DNA of 51,885 bases, taken from Ignavibacterium sp. GTDB taxonomy: Bacteria > Zixibacteria > MSB-5A5 > GN15 > PGXB01. The DNA lies in NCBI GenBank assembly GCA_020724775.1, contig DYGG01000021.1:1-51885 (forward strand). Reading direction: 5' to 3'. How positions within the stretch are numbered: position 1 is the stretch's first letter; every line of letters begins with the position of its first letter. The translations under genes and the position numbers were made by a program. This document shows, piece after piece, positions 1 through 7,668 of the stretch. The notes under the pieces were generated by a model, which made no database searches, was not told where the DNA came from, and saw only the letters and a list, made by a program, of their open reading frames with translations.

Positions 1-130
1 AATATAACCCCAAATTCGAGGTTTCAAATGGACCAGTTTTCGGGGGGAAGGTCAACGTCATATGTGTTTTGTATCTGTCGAGGACAAGTGTTTTGTGTTG
101 ACTGCGACCTATGTGTCTTGTATTGTTGTG
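1..130. repeat. Short imperfect direct repeats, possibly the end of an insertion sequence
   Basis: Three imperfect copies of GTGTYTTGTRT start at 64, 88 and 113, a spacing of 24 and 25 bases. They follow a purine-rich stretch containing TGGACCAGTTTT (29-40). Evenly spaced degenerate repeats like these are typical of transposase-binding sites at the ends of IS21- or IS481-type elements. No transposase is present in the window, so the rest of the element would lie to the left or be lost. The repeats are seen directly; the IS-end reading is inference. Confidence 0.4.
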
Positions 131-171
131 AGTGCGCAACGTATACACCACCAATTAGATGAAATTTTAAG

Positions 172-204
172 CCCAATGGAGGAATCATCAGATTCCTCCA
201 TGGG
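172..204 (+). promoter_or_regulatory. Strong hairpin just upstream of the first gene
   Basis: The left arm is CCCA (172-175) plus TGGAGGAATC (177-186), with A176 bulged. The loop is ATCA (187-190). The right arm is GATTCCTCCATGGG (191-204). The 14-bp stem has no T-run, so it is not a classic terminator. The Shine-Dalgarno sequence AGGAGG (211-216) of the next gene follows 6 bases later. The CCTCC of the right arm could in principle pair with either the left arm or that Shine-Dalgarno, so a translational control role is possible but unproven. Confidence 0.5.
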
Positions 205-221
205 ATAATCAGGAGGGCAAG

Positions 222-968
222 ATGAGTATAAGTAATCTCATCACTCGAATCAGCAGCATGGGGACCGGATACAGGGCAATTCTAATCCTGTTCGCCGCTG
301 CCATATTCTATCTCTGCAATTTGACATTAGAACTTTCCGCGGATGAAACTCTGAGGATTTTCCCGCCCGTAATGGCGGTTGCAGTGACATTGCTCAGTAT
401 CGCCGCCTATTATTTATTAATATCCGGCCTGGACACCGACAGCAAACTGCCGGGTGAATTCCAATTGTCCCTCAAGCGGGGTCCTTTTATTGGTGGGCTG
501 TTATTTGTTATGTTCGTCCTCCTGGTTATCAGCAATAAAGAACAAGATTACTTGGCGGAATATATAATCGGCAGCATCCCCGTCTTTCTTGCATCTTCAC
601 TGGCGACGCGCATTGTACGGCTTGGGAGTTTCGACCTATCGGAGAGGCTACACGGCAAGAATGACTTCCGGGGATTTTTATTGCGGCTTCTTGCCACAGC
701 GATATCCGCGCTTTTGTTTTGGGTAATTCAAAGCCCCGTGAATGATTGGTCAATAATCAGTCTCCAACTATCCATTGCATTCTCATTCATGACGGCTTCC
801 AGAAGTCTTCTTCCCCTTGCCATTTTCGGCGATGCCATGCTTTATTTTGATTTCAACATCATAGTCATAATCGCCGCCGAAACAATTATCCTATTCGCCG
901 TAATCGTGGCCTTAGCGCATTGGCGAGTGAACCGTCGAAAGTCTGTAGCGGAAGCGCCGGCGGGGTGA
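222..968 (+). CDS. Polytopic membrane protein of unknown function
   Basis: This 248-residue protein has about seven hydrophobic segments, roughly at residues 18-36, 48-68, 87-105, 112-130, 150-168, 177-195 and 205-232. It ends in a short basic tail. I do not recognise a family or any catalytic motif. The ATG start is supported by AGGAGG at 211-216, 5 bases upstream. The gene stands alone: the next gene begins about 175 bases later with its own promoter-like sequence. Base composition is somewhat AT-richer than the large operons further right. It is a probable real gene because of the good ribosome binding site and the consistent membrane topology. Function is unknown. Confidence 0.75.
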   Translation: MSISNLITRISSMGTGYRAILILFAAAIFYLCNLTLELSADETLRIFPPVMAVAVTLLSIAAYYLLISGLDTDSKLPGEFQLSLKRGPFIGGLLFVMFVLLVISNKEQDYLAEYIIGSIPVFLASSLATRIVRLGSFDLSERLHGKNDFRGFLLRLLATAISALLFWVIQSPVNDWSIISLQLSIAFSFMTASRSLLPLAIFGDAMLYFDFNIIVIIAAETIILFAVIVALAHWRVNRRKSVAEAPAG

Positions 969-1107
969 AAACTGGTAGTTAATCATGTACTGGCAGGACC
1001 CTCAATCCAAACGCTATAATATCATAGCCTTGAGCGGAGTCGTCGTCTATATTTTTTTTCGGCCTCGCCAGTAATATAATATCTTCTTCTTCCTACTATG
1101 ATCTCAT

Positions 1108-1137
1108 TTGTTCTATAAGGGCAGAACTTTATATATT
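1108..1137 (+). promoter_or_regulatory. Candidate promoter for a leaderless CPBP protease transcript
   Basis: TTGTTC (1108-1113) and TATATT (1132-1137) are separated by 18 bases, and the -10 lies 6 bases before the ATG at 1144. No Shine-Dalgarno precedes that ATG. Two other TATAAT hexamers, at 1015-1020 and 1075-1080, have poor -35 partners and are alternative -10 elements. Confidence 0.4.
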
Positions 1138-1143
1138 TATATT

Positions 1144-1857
1144 ATGAGGCATTCTTCTCCCGATAATTTTCGATCGCTGCTGATGCCGGCAGTCTGCCTT
1201 GCATTCTCTATAGGCGGTTTTATACTCAATCTAGTCCATGTAGCGATATTGAAGAGCAACGATCTGACTGAACTGTACATAGTGCAGATTATTGGCAATC
1301 TCTATGCTTTGTCTGCTTTCGCAGTTATCATTGTAGACATCTCCGTATGGAAGGGCAGTCTGACTAAATGGGGATTTGTCTTTGGCAAAGGCTTTATGAT
1401 AAGTCTCAGTTTGGTTATACTTGCCACCGTATTAGTAGCCCACCAGACCTCGATCTTGACTACTGTAAACCATGCATTATTAGTGCAGATAATTCTTCGA
1501 AGGGCGAGCGAAGAATTGATTTTTAGAGCGCTGATGATCACAGAAATCAGACGGCTATTCCATTCAGTCGTCTGGAATCGCCATCTGGCAGTGATAGCAA
1601 GCTCCCTGTTATTTACCATTATGCACGTTCCGACAAAATCGGCAGTGGAGTTGATATTTGTCTTTACAACCTCGTTGCTCCTGGGCTATATTTATTTGTT
1701 AACCGGTTCCATCCTATTTCCCATTTATGCCCATTGTATGGGTGACATTGCGCAGCGATTTGGATGGCTGATCGGTGTTCTTGTGATTGTAATATATATT
1801 CTAATTACCCTGGTCAGCAAACTCTTCAACAAATTTAGAAGTGACCAATTATCTTGA
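1144..1857 (+). CDS. CPBP family intramembrane metalloprotease
   Basis: The 237-residue polytopic membrane protein carries the three motifs of the CPBP (CAAX protease and bacteriocin-processing, Abi) family. These are EELIFR with E123, E124 and R128, FTIMH with H161, and HCMGD with H197 and D201. In this family the glutamates and histidines sit in the membrane and form the active site. Bacterial members act in bacteriocin self-immunity, protein processing or unknown roles, so the substrate here cannot be named. An upstream in-frame TTG at 1108 would add 12 residues, but TATATT 6 bases before the ATG favours 1144. The stop is 12 bases before the ABC ATPase, so co-transcription with the exporter is plausible. 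Confidence 0.85.
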   Translation: MRHSSPDNFRSLLMPAVCLAFSIGGFILNLVHVAILKSNDLTELYIVQIIGNLYALSAFAVIIVDISVWKGSLTKWGFVFGKGFMISLSLVILATVLVAHQTSILTTVNHALLVQIILRRASEELIFRALMITEIRRLFHSVVWNRHLAVIASSLLFTIMHVPTKSAVELIFVFTTSLLLGYIYLLTGSILFPIYAHCMGDIAQRFGWLIGVLVIVIYILITLVSKLFNKFRSDQLS

Positions 1858-1869
1858 GCGCAAGGAATC

Positions 1870-2811
1870 ATGTTATCTCTTAAAAATATAAAATTCCAGT
1901 ACCAGAGTAAAAAGTCCTTCACTATTTATTCGATATGCCTTGATATCCCCCCCGGCGAAATCTTCTCCCTCCTCGGTCCCAACGGGGCGGGCAAGACCAC
2001 TCTGATTCGGATTCTCTCCGGACTAATAATACCGCAGGGGGGAAAGGTTTCTATCTGCGGATTCGATTCGATCGAAAATGAATATGACGCTCGCCGCTCT
2101 CTTGGGCTTGTACTGGGTGATGAGAGAACTTTTTACTTCCGTCTTTCCGGCGCGCAGAATCTCGAGTTCTTCGGCGGACTATATGGTCTAAATAGAGGAT
2201 TCCTAAAGAAGCGAATTCCTGAGCTTCTGGAGATGGTCGGGCTTCGGGATGACGCCAAACTTCAATATATGCGCTACAGCACCGGGATGAAGAAACGGCT
2301 GGCTCTGGCTCGCGCCTTGTTGCATGACCCGCCGGTCTTCCTGCTTGATGAGCCCAACAGTGGTGTCGACCCCAGATCTGCCCGCTCGATTCGAGAGATA
2401 ATATTCGATTTGAAAGGAAGGGGAAAGACCATTCTCTTGACGACTCACGATATGAGTGAAGCCGATAAGATGGCCGACCGGATTGGATTTCTCAGAGAGG
2501 GAAGGCTTATCAAAATCGGACCGGTATCCGAATTCAAGAAGGTCATCAAGCGGAACAAACTTGAGGTCGAATTTGCCGGCGCTTGTGATGTTGCCACGTT
2601 GGGCAGGATTAATCACCTCGTTCAGAGGTTAATGGATTTTGCCCCTTTCCTTTCGGTGGCGTACCATCATCCTGTAATAGAAATTATGCATAACGGAAAA
2701 TTCAATTTAAGCCAAATACTGAAGGTAGTAGCCGATGAAGGACCGCCTATAGTGAGGACGAGCACGGTGGAACCTTCGTTAGAGGATGTCTTTCTCAAGC
2801 TGGCGGAATAG
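1870..2811 (+). CDS. ABC transporter ATP-binding protein (ABC-2 exporter type)
   Basis: This is a 313-residue nucleotide-binding subunit. Walker A, GPNGAGKTT, is at residues 36-44. The signature is the non-canonical YSTGMKKR at about 136-143, as in many DrrA/CcmA-like exporters. Walker B with the catalytic glutamate is VFLLDE at about 156-161, followed by the D-loop SGVDP and an H-loop histidine in TTHD. The last 80 residues form a C-terminal extension common in this class. It would power the permease encoded 2 bases downstream. AAGGA at 1861-1865 precedes the ATG by 4 bases. The substrate is not predictable; lipids, drugs and polysaccharides are all exported by relatives. Confidence 0.93.
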   Translation: MLSLKNIKFQYQSKKSFTIYSICLDIPPGEIFSLLGPNGAGKTTLIRILSGLIIPQGGKVSICGFDSIENEYDARRSLGLVLGDERTFYFRLSGAQNLEFFGGLYGLNRGFLKKRIPELLEMVGLRDDAKLQYMRYSTGMKKRLALARALLHDPPVFLLDEPNSGVDPRSARSIREIIFDLKGRGKTILLTTHDMSEADKMADRIGFLREGRLIKIGPVSEFKKVIKRNKLEVEFAGACDVATLGRINHLVQRLMDFAPFLSVAYHHPVIEIMHNGKFNLSQILKVVADEGPPIVRTSTVEPSLEDVFLKLAE

Positions 2812-2813
2812 CG

Positions 2814-3617
2814 ATGTTTAAATTGTATCTTTTTCTGAAGCGATTTATCGTGACCATGGTCAGTTATAAGACTGCTTTGGTTCTGGGCATACTGAGCGGG
2901 TTTATCGGGCTCCTGCAATTTTCTTTTATGGGCAAGTTTTTGACTGACGGCAACAGTTTCCCGGCCCTGGAGCAGTATGGAGGAAACCTACTGTCTTATT
3001 TGATAATCGGTACTGCTTTCACGAGTTTTCTCGGTGTCTCTCTAAGTTCTTTTCAGGGCACTATTCGCGCGGAACAGCAGATGGGGACGCTGGAATTTCT
3101 CTTGATGAGCAATACGAGGCTGGAGTTAATCTTGAGTTATTCGGGCCTGATGAATTTCCTTCAGGCTCTTCTCAATGTCGCTATTCTCCTTATCGTTGTG
3201 ATATTCGTCTTCGATATTCCAATGGAGGTTAATATTCCGGCAGCGGCGCTGACCATGCTGTTGACTATAATTTCACTTTCGGGAATCGGGATGATGAGCG
3301 CGGGGATTATCATCATGACCAAAGTTGGTGACCCTATAACCTGGATTTTCACCACGCTCACGGGTCTTTTCAGCGGCGTTCTTTTCCCGGTCGAGTATCT
3401 GCCGCCTCAGTTACAGGCGATATCAATGGTGTTGCCGACAACTTATGCACTGGACGCATTGCGACGGGCGCTCAGTAACAATGCTTCAATGTTCGAAATC
3501 GCCCCGCAACTACTTCTGCTGGGAGGAATCGCCATGGTGACCGTTCCACTGGGATTCGCGATATTCAAAATGGGTTATAACCGGGCCAGGAAGGTCGGTT
3601 CTCTGGCTCAATATTGA
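2814..3617 (+). CDS. ABC-2 type transporter permease
   Basis: This 267-residue integral membrane protein has the usual six hydrophobic segments of ABC-2 permeases. The family signature region is near the C-terminus, where a loop with FSGVLFPVEYLPP is followed by a conserved 'LPTTYALDALRRAL' segment. It starts 2 bases after the ATPase stop, so the two are clearly translated from the same message and form one exporter. Dimerised permeases with two ATPases are the usual assembly. The next gene, a Yip1-like membrane protein, starts 10 bases later and probably belongs to the same operon. Confidence 0.9.
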   Translation: MFKLYLFLKRFIVTMVSYKTALVLGILSGFIGLLQFSFMGKFLTDGNSFPALEQYGGNLLSYLIIGTAFTSFLGVSLSSFQGTIRAEQQMGTLEFLLMSNTRLELILSYSGLMNFLQALLNVAILLIVVIFVFDIPMEVNIPAAALTMLLTIISLSGIGMMSAGIIIMTKVGDPITWIFTTLTGLFSGVLFPVEYLPPQLQAISMVLPTTYALDALRRALSNNASMFEIAPQLLLLGGIAMVTVPLGFAIFKMGYNRARKVGSLAQY

Positions 3618-3627
3618 GGGAGGAACT

Positions 3628-4377
3628 ATGCAGATCGATGAAACCGTGTCTCTGAAGGGGTCAATCGACAATATCGGCATTATTTCCTATTGGAAAGCCA
3701 TTTTAAACGTTTTTATATCTCCCCAGATGACGTTTCGAAGCGTTAGTATTAAGCCTCGCTGGGTCATACCGGTCATTCTCTGCGTGATAGCAGCGATAAT
3801 CTCAGAAGCCGCGACCAGCAGGTATCGGATGGCGGAAGCACGTGAGCGAATTCTGTCATCTCAGGAATTGTCTGTCGAGGAAATCGAGCGGCGGGTTGAT
3901 GCGATTGATTCTCAGGCGGTCACTTCTATTAAACCGGAATTGGTTGCAGCCGCTTTTGCCATATTTGCCGCCGTGCACATGATCAAGCTGCTGGGCATAT
4001 CATTGTTCGTCTGGCTGGGGCTTCATCTGTTTAAGAGCGCGGTGAAATTTGTTTCCATCCTGTCGGTAACCAGCTTTTCCTTTCTGGTGCAGTTACCTGA
4101 AGCCGCTCTCAAAATCCCTCTTATAGTATCGAAGGAAAGCACACGCGTCTTCCTGGGACCGGCCGTTTTTTTGCCAACGGAATGGTATGGTTCTATCCTT
4201 TTCCGCATTGTGGACAAACTGAATTTTTTCAATCTCTGGATGGTCGGCCTTCTAATGGTCGGATTGCCTCTTGTAACGGATATCAAGCGAAGCAAGGTGT
4301 ACTTGACTGTCATCTACCTATTTGTTATCTGGCTCATATTTTCTTCACTTTTTGGAGAATTAGTCCAAATAGGGTGA
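3628..4377 (+). CDS. Yip1-like membrane protein
   Basis: The 249-residue protein begins with a soluble stretch containing 'WKAILNVFISPQMTFRSV', typical of bacterial YIP1-domain proteins. It then has about five membrane segments between residues 47 and 245. Bacterial Yip1 proteins often lie beside ABC-2 exporters, and this one is 10 bases downstream of such a permease with GGGAGGA at 3616-3622 as ribosome binding site. Their biochemical role is not established; eukaryotic homologues act in membrane trafficking. A function in assembly or gating of the exporter is inference from position only. Confidence 0.75.
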   Translation: MQIDETVSLKGSIDNIGIISYWKAILNVFISPQMTFRSVSIKPRWVIPVILCVIAAIISEAATSRYRMAEARERILSSQELSVEEIERRVDAIDSQAVTSIKPELVAAAFAIFAAVHMIKLLGISLFVWLGLHLFKSAVKFVSILSVTSFSFLVQLPEAALKIPLIVSKESTRVFLGPAVFLPTEWYGSILFRIVDKLNFFNLWMVGLLMVGLPLVTDIKRSKVYLTVIYLFVIWLIFSSLFGELVQIG

Positions 4378-4423
4378 TTAACTGCGTTGGAACCGCATCA
4401 ATTTATCTGAGAAGGCAATAGCA

Positions 4424-4531
4424 ATGGAGAGTCCCAAAGTGAAAACGATGGTAATCATCCTCGGCGCGGGGCATTTCGGTGAGAAAGACGCGCCGAAACT
4501 AAGTGAGTGGGTATACGCTGATAGAGAGTGA
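4424..4531 (+). CDS. Possible 35-residue small ORF
   Basis: An ATG at 4424 opens 35 codons, beginning MESPKVKTMVIILGAGHFGE, and ends at a TGA at 4529-4531. A weak AAGG (4412-4415) lies 8 bases upstream. It fills most of the gap between the Yip1-like gene and the next small membrane protein gene. The hydrophobic 'MVIILGAGHFG' recalls the start of a nucleotide-binding fold, so it may be a decayed gene fragment rather than a functional gene. Evidence is thin. Confidence 0.2.
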   Translation: MESPKVKTMVIILGAGHFGEKDAPKLSEWVYADRE

Positions 4532-4569
4532 TACCAGAACATAATACCAATTTGAGACGAGATAATATT

Positions 4570-4797
4570 ATGAAACGCTTCTTTAGCCGAGCACTGATTT
4601 ACATTATCATCGGCACGCCGTCAATTATTCTCCTGCGGGTTTGGTTTGAATACCTGCTGGAATCTGGCGACGGTGAGACTCTTGTCACCATCACCAGCGC
4701 TTTTATCGCTGTCACGATAGCGGGGACGGTCGAACTCTTTATCTGGAAAAAGAGAAACAGAAACAAGAGCGCGAAAACAGCATTGAACTCCAAGTAA
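4570..4797 (+). CDS. Small two-segment membrane protein
   Basis: The predicted 75-residue protein has two hydrophobic segments, about residues 7-28 and 36-57, joined by a short acidic loop. It ends in a strongly basic tail (KKRNRNKSAK). The ATG at 4570 is preferred to an in-frame GTG at 4528, because the longer form only adds a polar unstructured extension. GAGACGAGA just upstream is a weak ribosome binding site. No family is recognised. It precedes another tiny membrane protein by 20 bases, and the two are probably co-transcribed with the exporter genes upstream. Confidence 0.55.
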   Translation: MKRFFSRALIYIIIGTPSIILLRVWFEYLLESGDGETLVTITSAFIAVTIAGTVELFIWKKRNRNKSAKTALNSK

Positions 4798-4817
4798 TCC
4801 GGGGATGAGGGAAATCT

Positions 4818-5078
4818 ATGATTGTATTTTTGATTCTCTCGATAGTGATGGTCGTTACCGGATTTGTTCTCTTCGTTAAATCCCTTGGAATGACCACCCC
4901 GGCGCATCCGGGCTGGCCGATTTGGGATTTGAAAAAATGGCGCTGGTGGTGGGACCAGAAAGAATGGTACAGTCCCAGAGGCTTCAAATATCATATGTTC
5001 GGAATCTCGCTGATTTCTAATGGGTTCCTTATCGGTGCCGTTTACTGGTTTTGCAGATGGCTGAACGGAGGCAACTGA
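4818..5078 (+). CDS. Small tryptophan-rich membrane protein
   Basis: The 86-residue protein has an N-terminal membrane segment (residues 2-24), a polar middle and a second membrane segment (about 61-80). The middle is remarkably rich in tryptophan, with a KKWRWWW run. Nine of the 86 residues are Trp, and several are flanked by Lys or Arg. Such aromatic-basic belts lie at membrane interfaces. GAGGG at 4807-4811 is a suitable ribosome binding site 6 bases before the ATG. I recognise no family. Its place beside the exporter and another small membrane protein suggests an accessory role, which is inference. Confidence 0.6.
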   Translation: MIVFLILSIVMVVTGFVLFVKSLGMTTPAHPGWPIWDLKKWRWWWDQKEWYSPRGFKYHMFGISLISNGFLIGAVYWFCRWLNGGN

Positions 5079-5191
5079 ACTCGGGGAGTTCGTTCTTGAA
5101 CGATATTTTGTCCGGCAGCACAGAAATTTGAACGTCTGATAACTATTTTCGTCTCATAGTTGAAGGGTTCGGCAAAGCGAGGATAGACGAA

Positions 5192-6013
5192 GTGTCCGAG
5201 TTTCCTAATCAGCAGAAAGTCCTATATCAGAGAAATCTTCTCCTGGGGCAAATCGCCGGCATATTGATATGCGTATTGGCCTCTCTCTTCCTGTTTCTAA
5301 ATCAAGATGAGACTGTATCTATGGATACCGGAAGGGTCTTGCCGATCAGATTGCATCTGGGCAAAGGACCGAAAACAGGCGCCGGTTTGGCTCCGGCAGT
5401 TCCACCATCGGTAATTGCGGGAAAATCGCCGACTGAGGCCGTCGGGCGGGGAGATATTCAGAAGGATAATGAAAAGCCGACCAGAGCGGTGCGACAGGTG
5501 CGTCAGAGGGACGATATCGGCTCAATCTTATACTCTATCAAAGTAACCCGTATGGCGGATGCGCAAATGGATTCTACAACTGGATGGTTGAATTCCAGAA
5601 TCGGCGGTGATATGGTATCCGTTAACTCAGGCTCGTCTCTTGTCGGCGTTGGGGACGGGAGGTTCGGCGAGACAGACTTAAAACCGAATTTTGAGCGGGA
5701 ATTGATAATCGAATTTGCCGCGCCGCAATATCCTATCAAAGCGCTTGGTCGCAGCGGATTTGTTACGCTGGCGCTCGCTATTGACGAAAGAGGCCGTATT
5801 GACAGTTGCCGGGTTGTTCAAGAGATTCCTCCCTATCTGAATTTTGCCCGAAGCCTGATTAATGCTGTTTACTTCAGTCGTTTTAAGCCGCCAGTAATGA
5901 ACGGCGCTGAACTTCCGGTAAGACTTCTTCTAACGTATGAATTCTGCTGGGATTGCTCGACAGGCTCCAGAGTTATAGCGGCGAGTGAGGGCATAGCGGT
6001 TCATATCAAGTAA
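5192..6013 (+). CDS. TonB-like protein (C-terminal TonB domain)
   Basis: The 273-residue protein has a short cytoplasmic N-terminus and one membrane anchor at about residues 18-38. A proline- and charge-containing periplasmic linker follows. The C-terminal domain (about 165-255) has the TonB/TolA fold pattern, with 'FAAPQYPIKALGRSGFVTLALAID' and '..ARSLINAVYFSRFKPP'. In the family this domain touches outer-membrane receptors and transmits proton-motive energy from ExbBD. No exbB or exbD is nearby, so it could equally be a stand-alone TonB-domain protein of unknown partner. The start is GTG with GAGGA at 5179-5183; no better ATG exists upstream. Confidence 0.75.
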   Translation: MSEFPNQQKVLYQRNLLLGQIAGILICVLASLFLFLNQDETVSMDTGRVLPIRLHLGKGPKTGAGLAPAVPPSVIAGKSPTEAVGRGDIQKDNEKPTRAVRQVRQRDDIGSILYSIKVTRMADAQMDSTTGWLNSRIGGDMVSVNSGSSLVGVGDGRFGETDLKPNFERELIIEFAAPQYPIKALGRSGFVTLALAIDERGRIDSCRVVQEIPPYLNFARSLINAVYFSRFKPPVMNGAELPVRLLLTYEFCWDCSTGSRVIAASEGIAVHIK

Positions 6014-6046
6014 TTCCGCTTTTCACAGTCTCATTCCCCCAAAAAA

Positions 6047-6076
6047 TTGTTCCCGCAATTGCGGATTTCTTATTAA
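6047..6076 (+). promoter_or_regulatory. Candidate promoter with a 12-bp perfect palindrome in its spacer
   Basis: TTGTTC (6047-6052) and TATTAA (6071-6076) form a possible -35/-10 pair with an 18-base spacer. Inside the spacer lies the perfect palindrome CCGCAATTGCGG (6053-6064). The position would suit a repressor operator. The downstream gene starts at 6089 without a Shine-Dalgarno. The palindrome is certain; the promoter assignment is moderate. Confidence 0.4.
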
Positions 6077-6088
6077 ATTGATTATGCC

Positions 6089-7528
6089 ATGCCGCCGAAA
6101 ATCCTCTTTGTCTATCCGTCTTCTTTCTTCATCAGTCCGCTGATGCCGGTGGAGGAGATAAAATCTCCCCTGCTGGGGCTGGCGTCATTTGTCTCCCGAC
6201 GATATGACGTTGAATATACCGATTTTGAAATCCTGTATGGGCGTCCCGATTCCGCGATAAAAGTACGAAGATTTGAGCGTAAAGTTGCCGAGCATCTGAG
6301 CAATGCCGACTTTGAGATCCTGGCTATCTCCTGCTGGACCTCGGTTTCCTATCTGGCGACTATGAGTGTGGCAAAGGTCGCCCGTCAGATAAAACCGGAG
6401 GCGCTGATAGTTGTGGGGGGATATCATCCGACCGCGTTGCCGTTCGACTTTGTTACCGAGGAAAAACTCTTTGACTACATTGTTCAAGGGGAAGGGGAAT
6501 ATGGGATGCTCGATATCGCCGCCAAGTATGCTGATGGACTTCGTCCCGAAAAAAGCAAAATCTACAAAAGCCCGCCGCTTCGCTCCGATGACATTATCGA
6601 TTATGACTGGAGCCTGGTTGATAACCTCATAAATACCAACTTTTCCGGGCGCGTCGGCACTTTCAATCTCTTTCTGTCACGCGGTTGCCCCTTCCGATGC
6701 AGTTTCTGCATGGAGCCGCTCAAACCGAGCGCCTGGCGAGTTCTTGCTCCCGAACTGGCGATTGAGCAGATTCGCAACGCCATCGAGCATTATAGCCCGG
6801 CGGCGGTCGGAGTCGGTGACGCCTGTTTCGGCGTTCAATCCGGCTGGCGGAAGGAATTCATCTCAAGGCTGGTGGAGTTGAATCCCTCCTGCTGGATACT
6901 GTTTGAGACTCGCCCCGATTATATCGACGAGGACGATATTCGGAAGCTGTCCCGTCTGAAAATCGAAATCCAGTTTGGGGTGGAATCCTGCTCGCCACAG
7001 ATACTGCAATTGATGAATAAGACCAAACATCCGGAGAAGTTTCTCTCGGCCTTTCTTGAGACCAGCCGCGCCCTTTCGGAAAACGGGATTGTGCATGGCG
7101 GCAATATCATATTCAATCACCCCGGCGAGACAAAGGCAACTCTGAATGAGACCTATTCCTTCATTGACACCCAACTGGACCGGGGGCAATCTTATCTCAT
7201 ATGGACCTGCCACGGCTATATGCATTTTCCCGGCAGTGAAATATATCAGAAGCAGAGGCGTTATGAGAAAGAATTTGGCGCGAAATTTCCGGGGAAATGG
7301 TGGTATGAGGAGACCGACCCTTTTGTCAGCAGCCGCCAGGTGGTGCCGTCGTCGGAGTTAGTCGGCGATGAGACGGAATTATGGCGGAAGATGTATCGTG
7401 AGCGGGAGCAGAAATTCAAGGACGGCCTGACCGATATCGCTTTTCGGATTGCGGCGCAATCGTATTATCCGGGCTGGTCGAAAGACCGGAGATACCAGGA
7501 ACTGGTCAATTTCGAGCCGGAACCTTAA
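6089..7528 (+). CDS. B12-binding domain radical SAM protein
   Basis: The 479-residue enzyme has an N-terminal cobalamin-binding-like Rossmann domain (about residues 1-150, with VVGGYHPT near 109-116). A radical SAM core follows, with the iron-sulfur motif CPFRCSFC at C200, C204 and C207. A C-terminal region of about 130 residues is of unknown role. The family uses a 4Fe-4S cluster and S-adenosylmethionine, often with cobalamin, to methylate or rearrange unactivated carbons in lipids, hopanoids, cofactors or natural products. The substrate here is unknown. There is no ribosome binding site; the ATG follows closely on a promoter-like region. The gene stands alone and converges with a methyltransferase gene. 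Confidence 0.9.
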   Translation: MPPKILFVYPSSFFISPLMPVEEIKSPLLGLASFVSRRYDVEYTDFEILYGRPDSAIKVRRFERKVAEHLSNADFEILAISCWTSVSYLATMSVAKVARQIKPEALIVVGGYHPTALPFDFVTEEKLFDYIVQGEGEYGMLDIAAKYADGLRPEKSKIYKSPPLRSDDIIDYDWSLVDNLINTNFSGRVGTFNLFLSRGCPFRCSFCMEPLKPSAWRVLAPELAIEQIRNAIEHYSPAAVGVGDACFGVQSGWRKEFISRLVELNPSCWILFETRPDYIDEDDIRKLSRLKIEIQFGVESCSPQILQLMNKTKHPEKFLSAFLETSRALSENGIVHGGNIIFNHPGETKATLNETYSFIDTQLDRGQSYLIWTCHGYMHFPGSEIYQKQRRYEKEFGAKFPGKWWYEETDPFVSSRQVVPSSELVGDETELWRKMYREREQKFKDGLTDIAFRIAAQSYYPGWSKDRRYQELVNFEPEP

Positions 7529-7668
7529 AAACCCGGAGCGCTATCGTATGGTAATGGAATACCGGAACTGTCTCTCCTGACTCCGACAGATTAAGTATAG
7601 AAAACCTCAGGCTGCCTTTGAACACCACTTCTGTGGAGCAATTGGACATTAACATATCGAGAGTTGAA

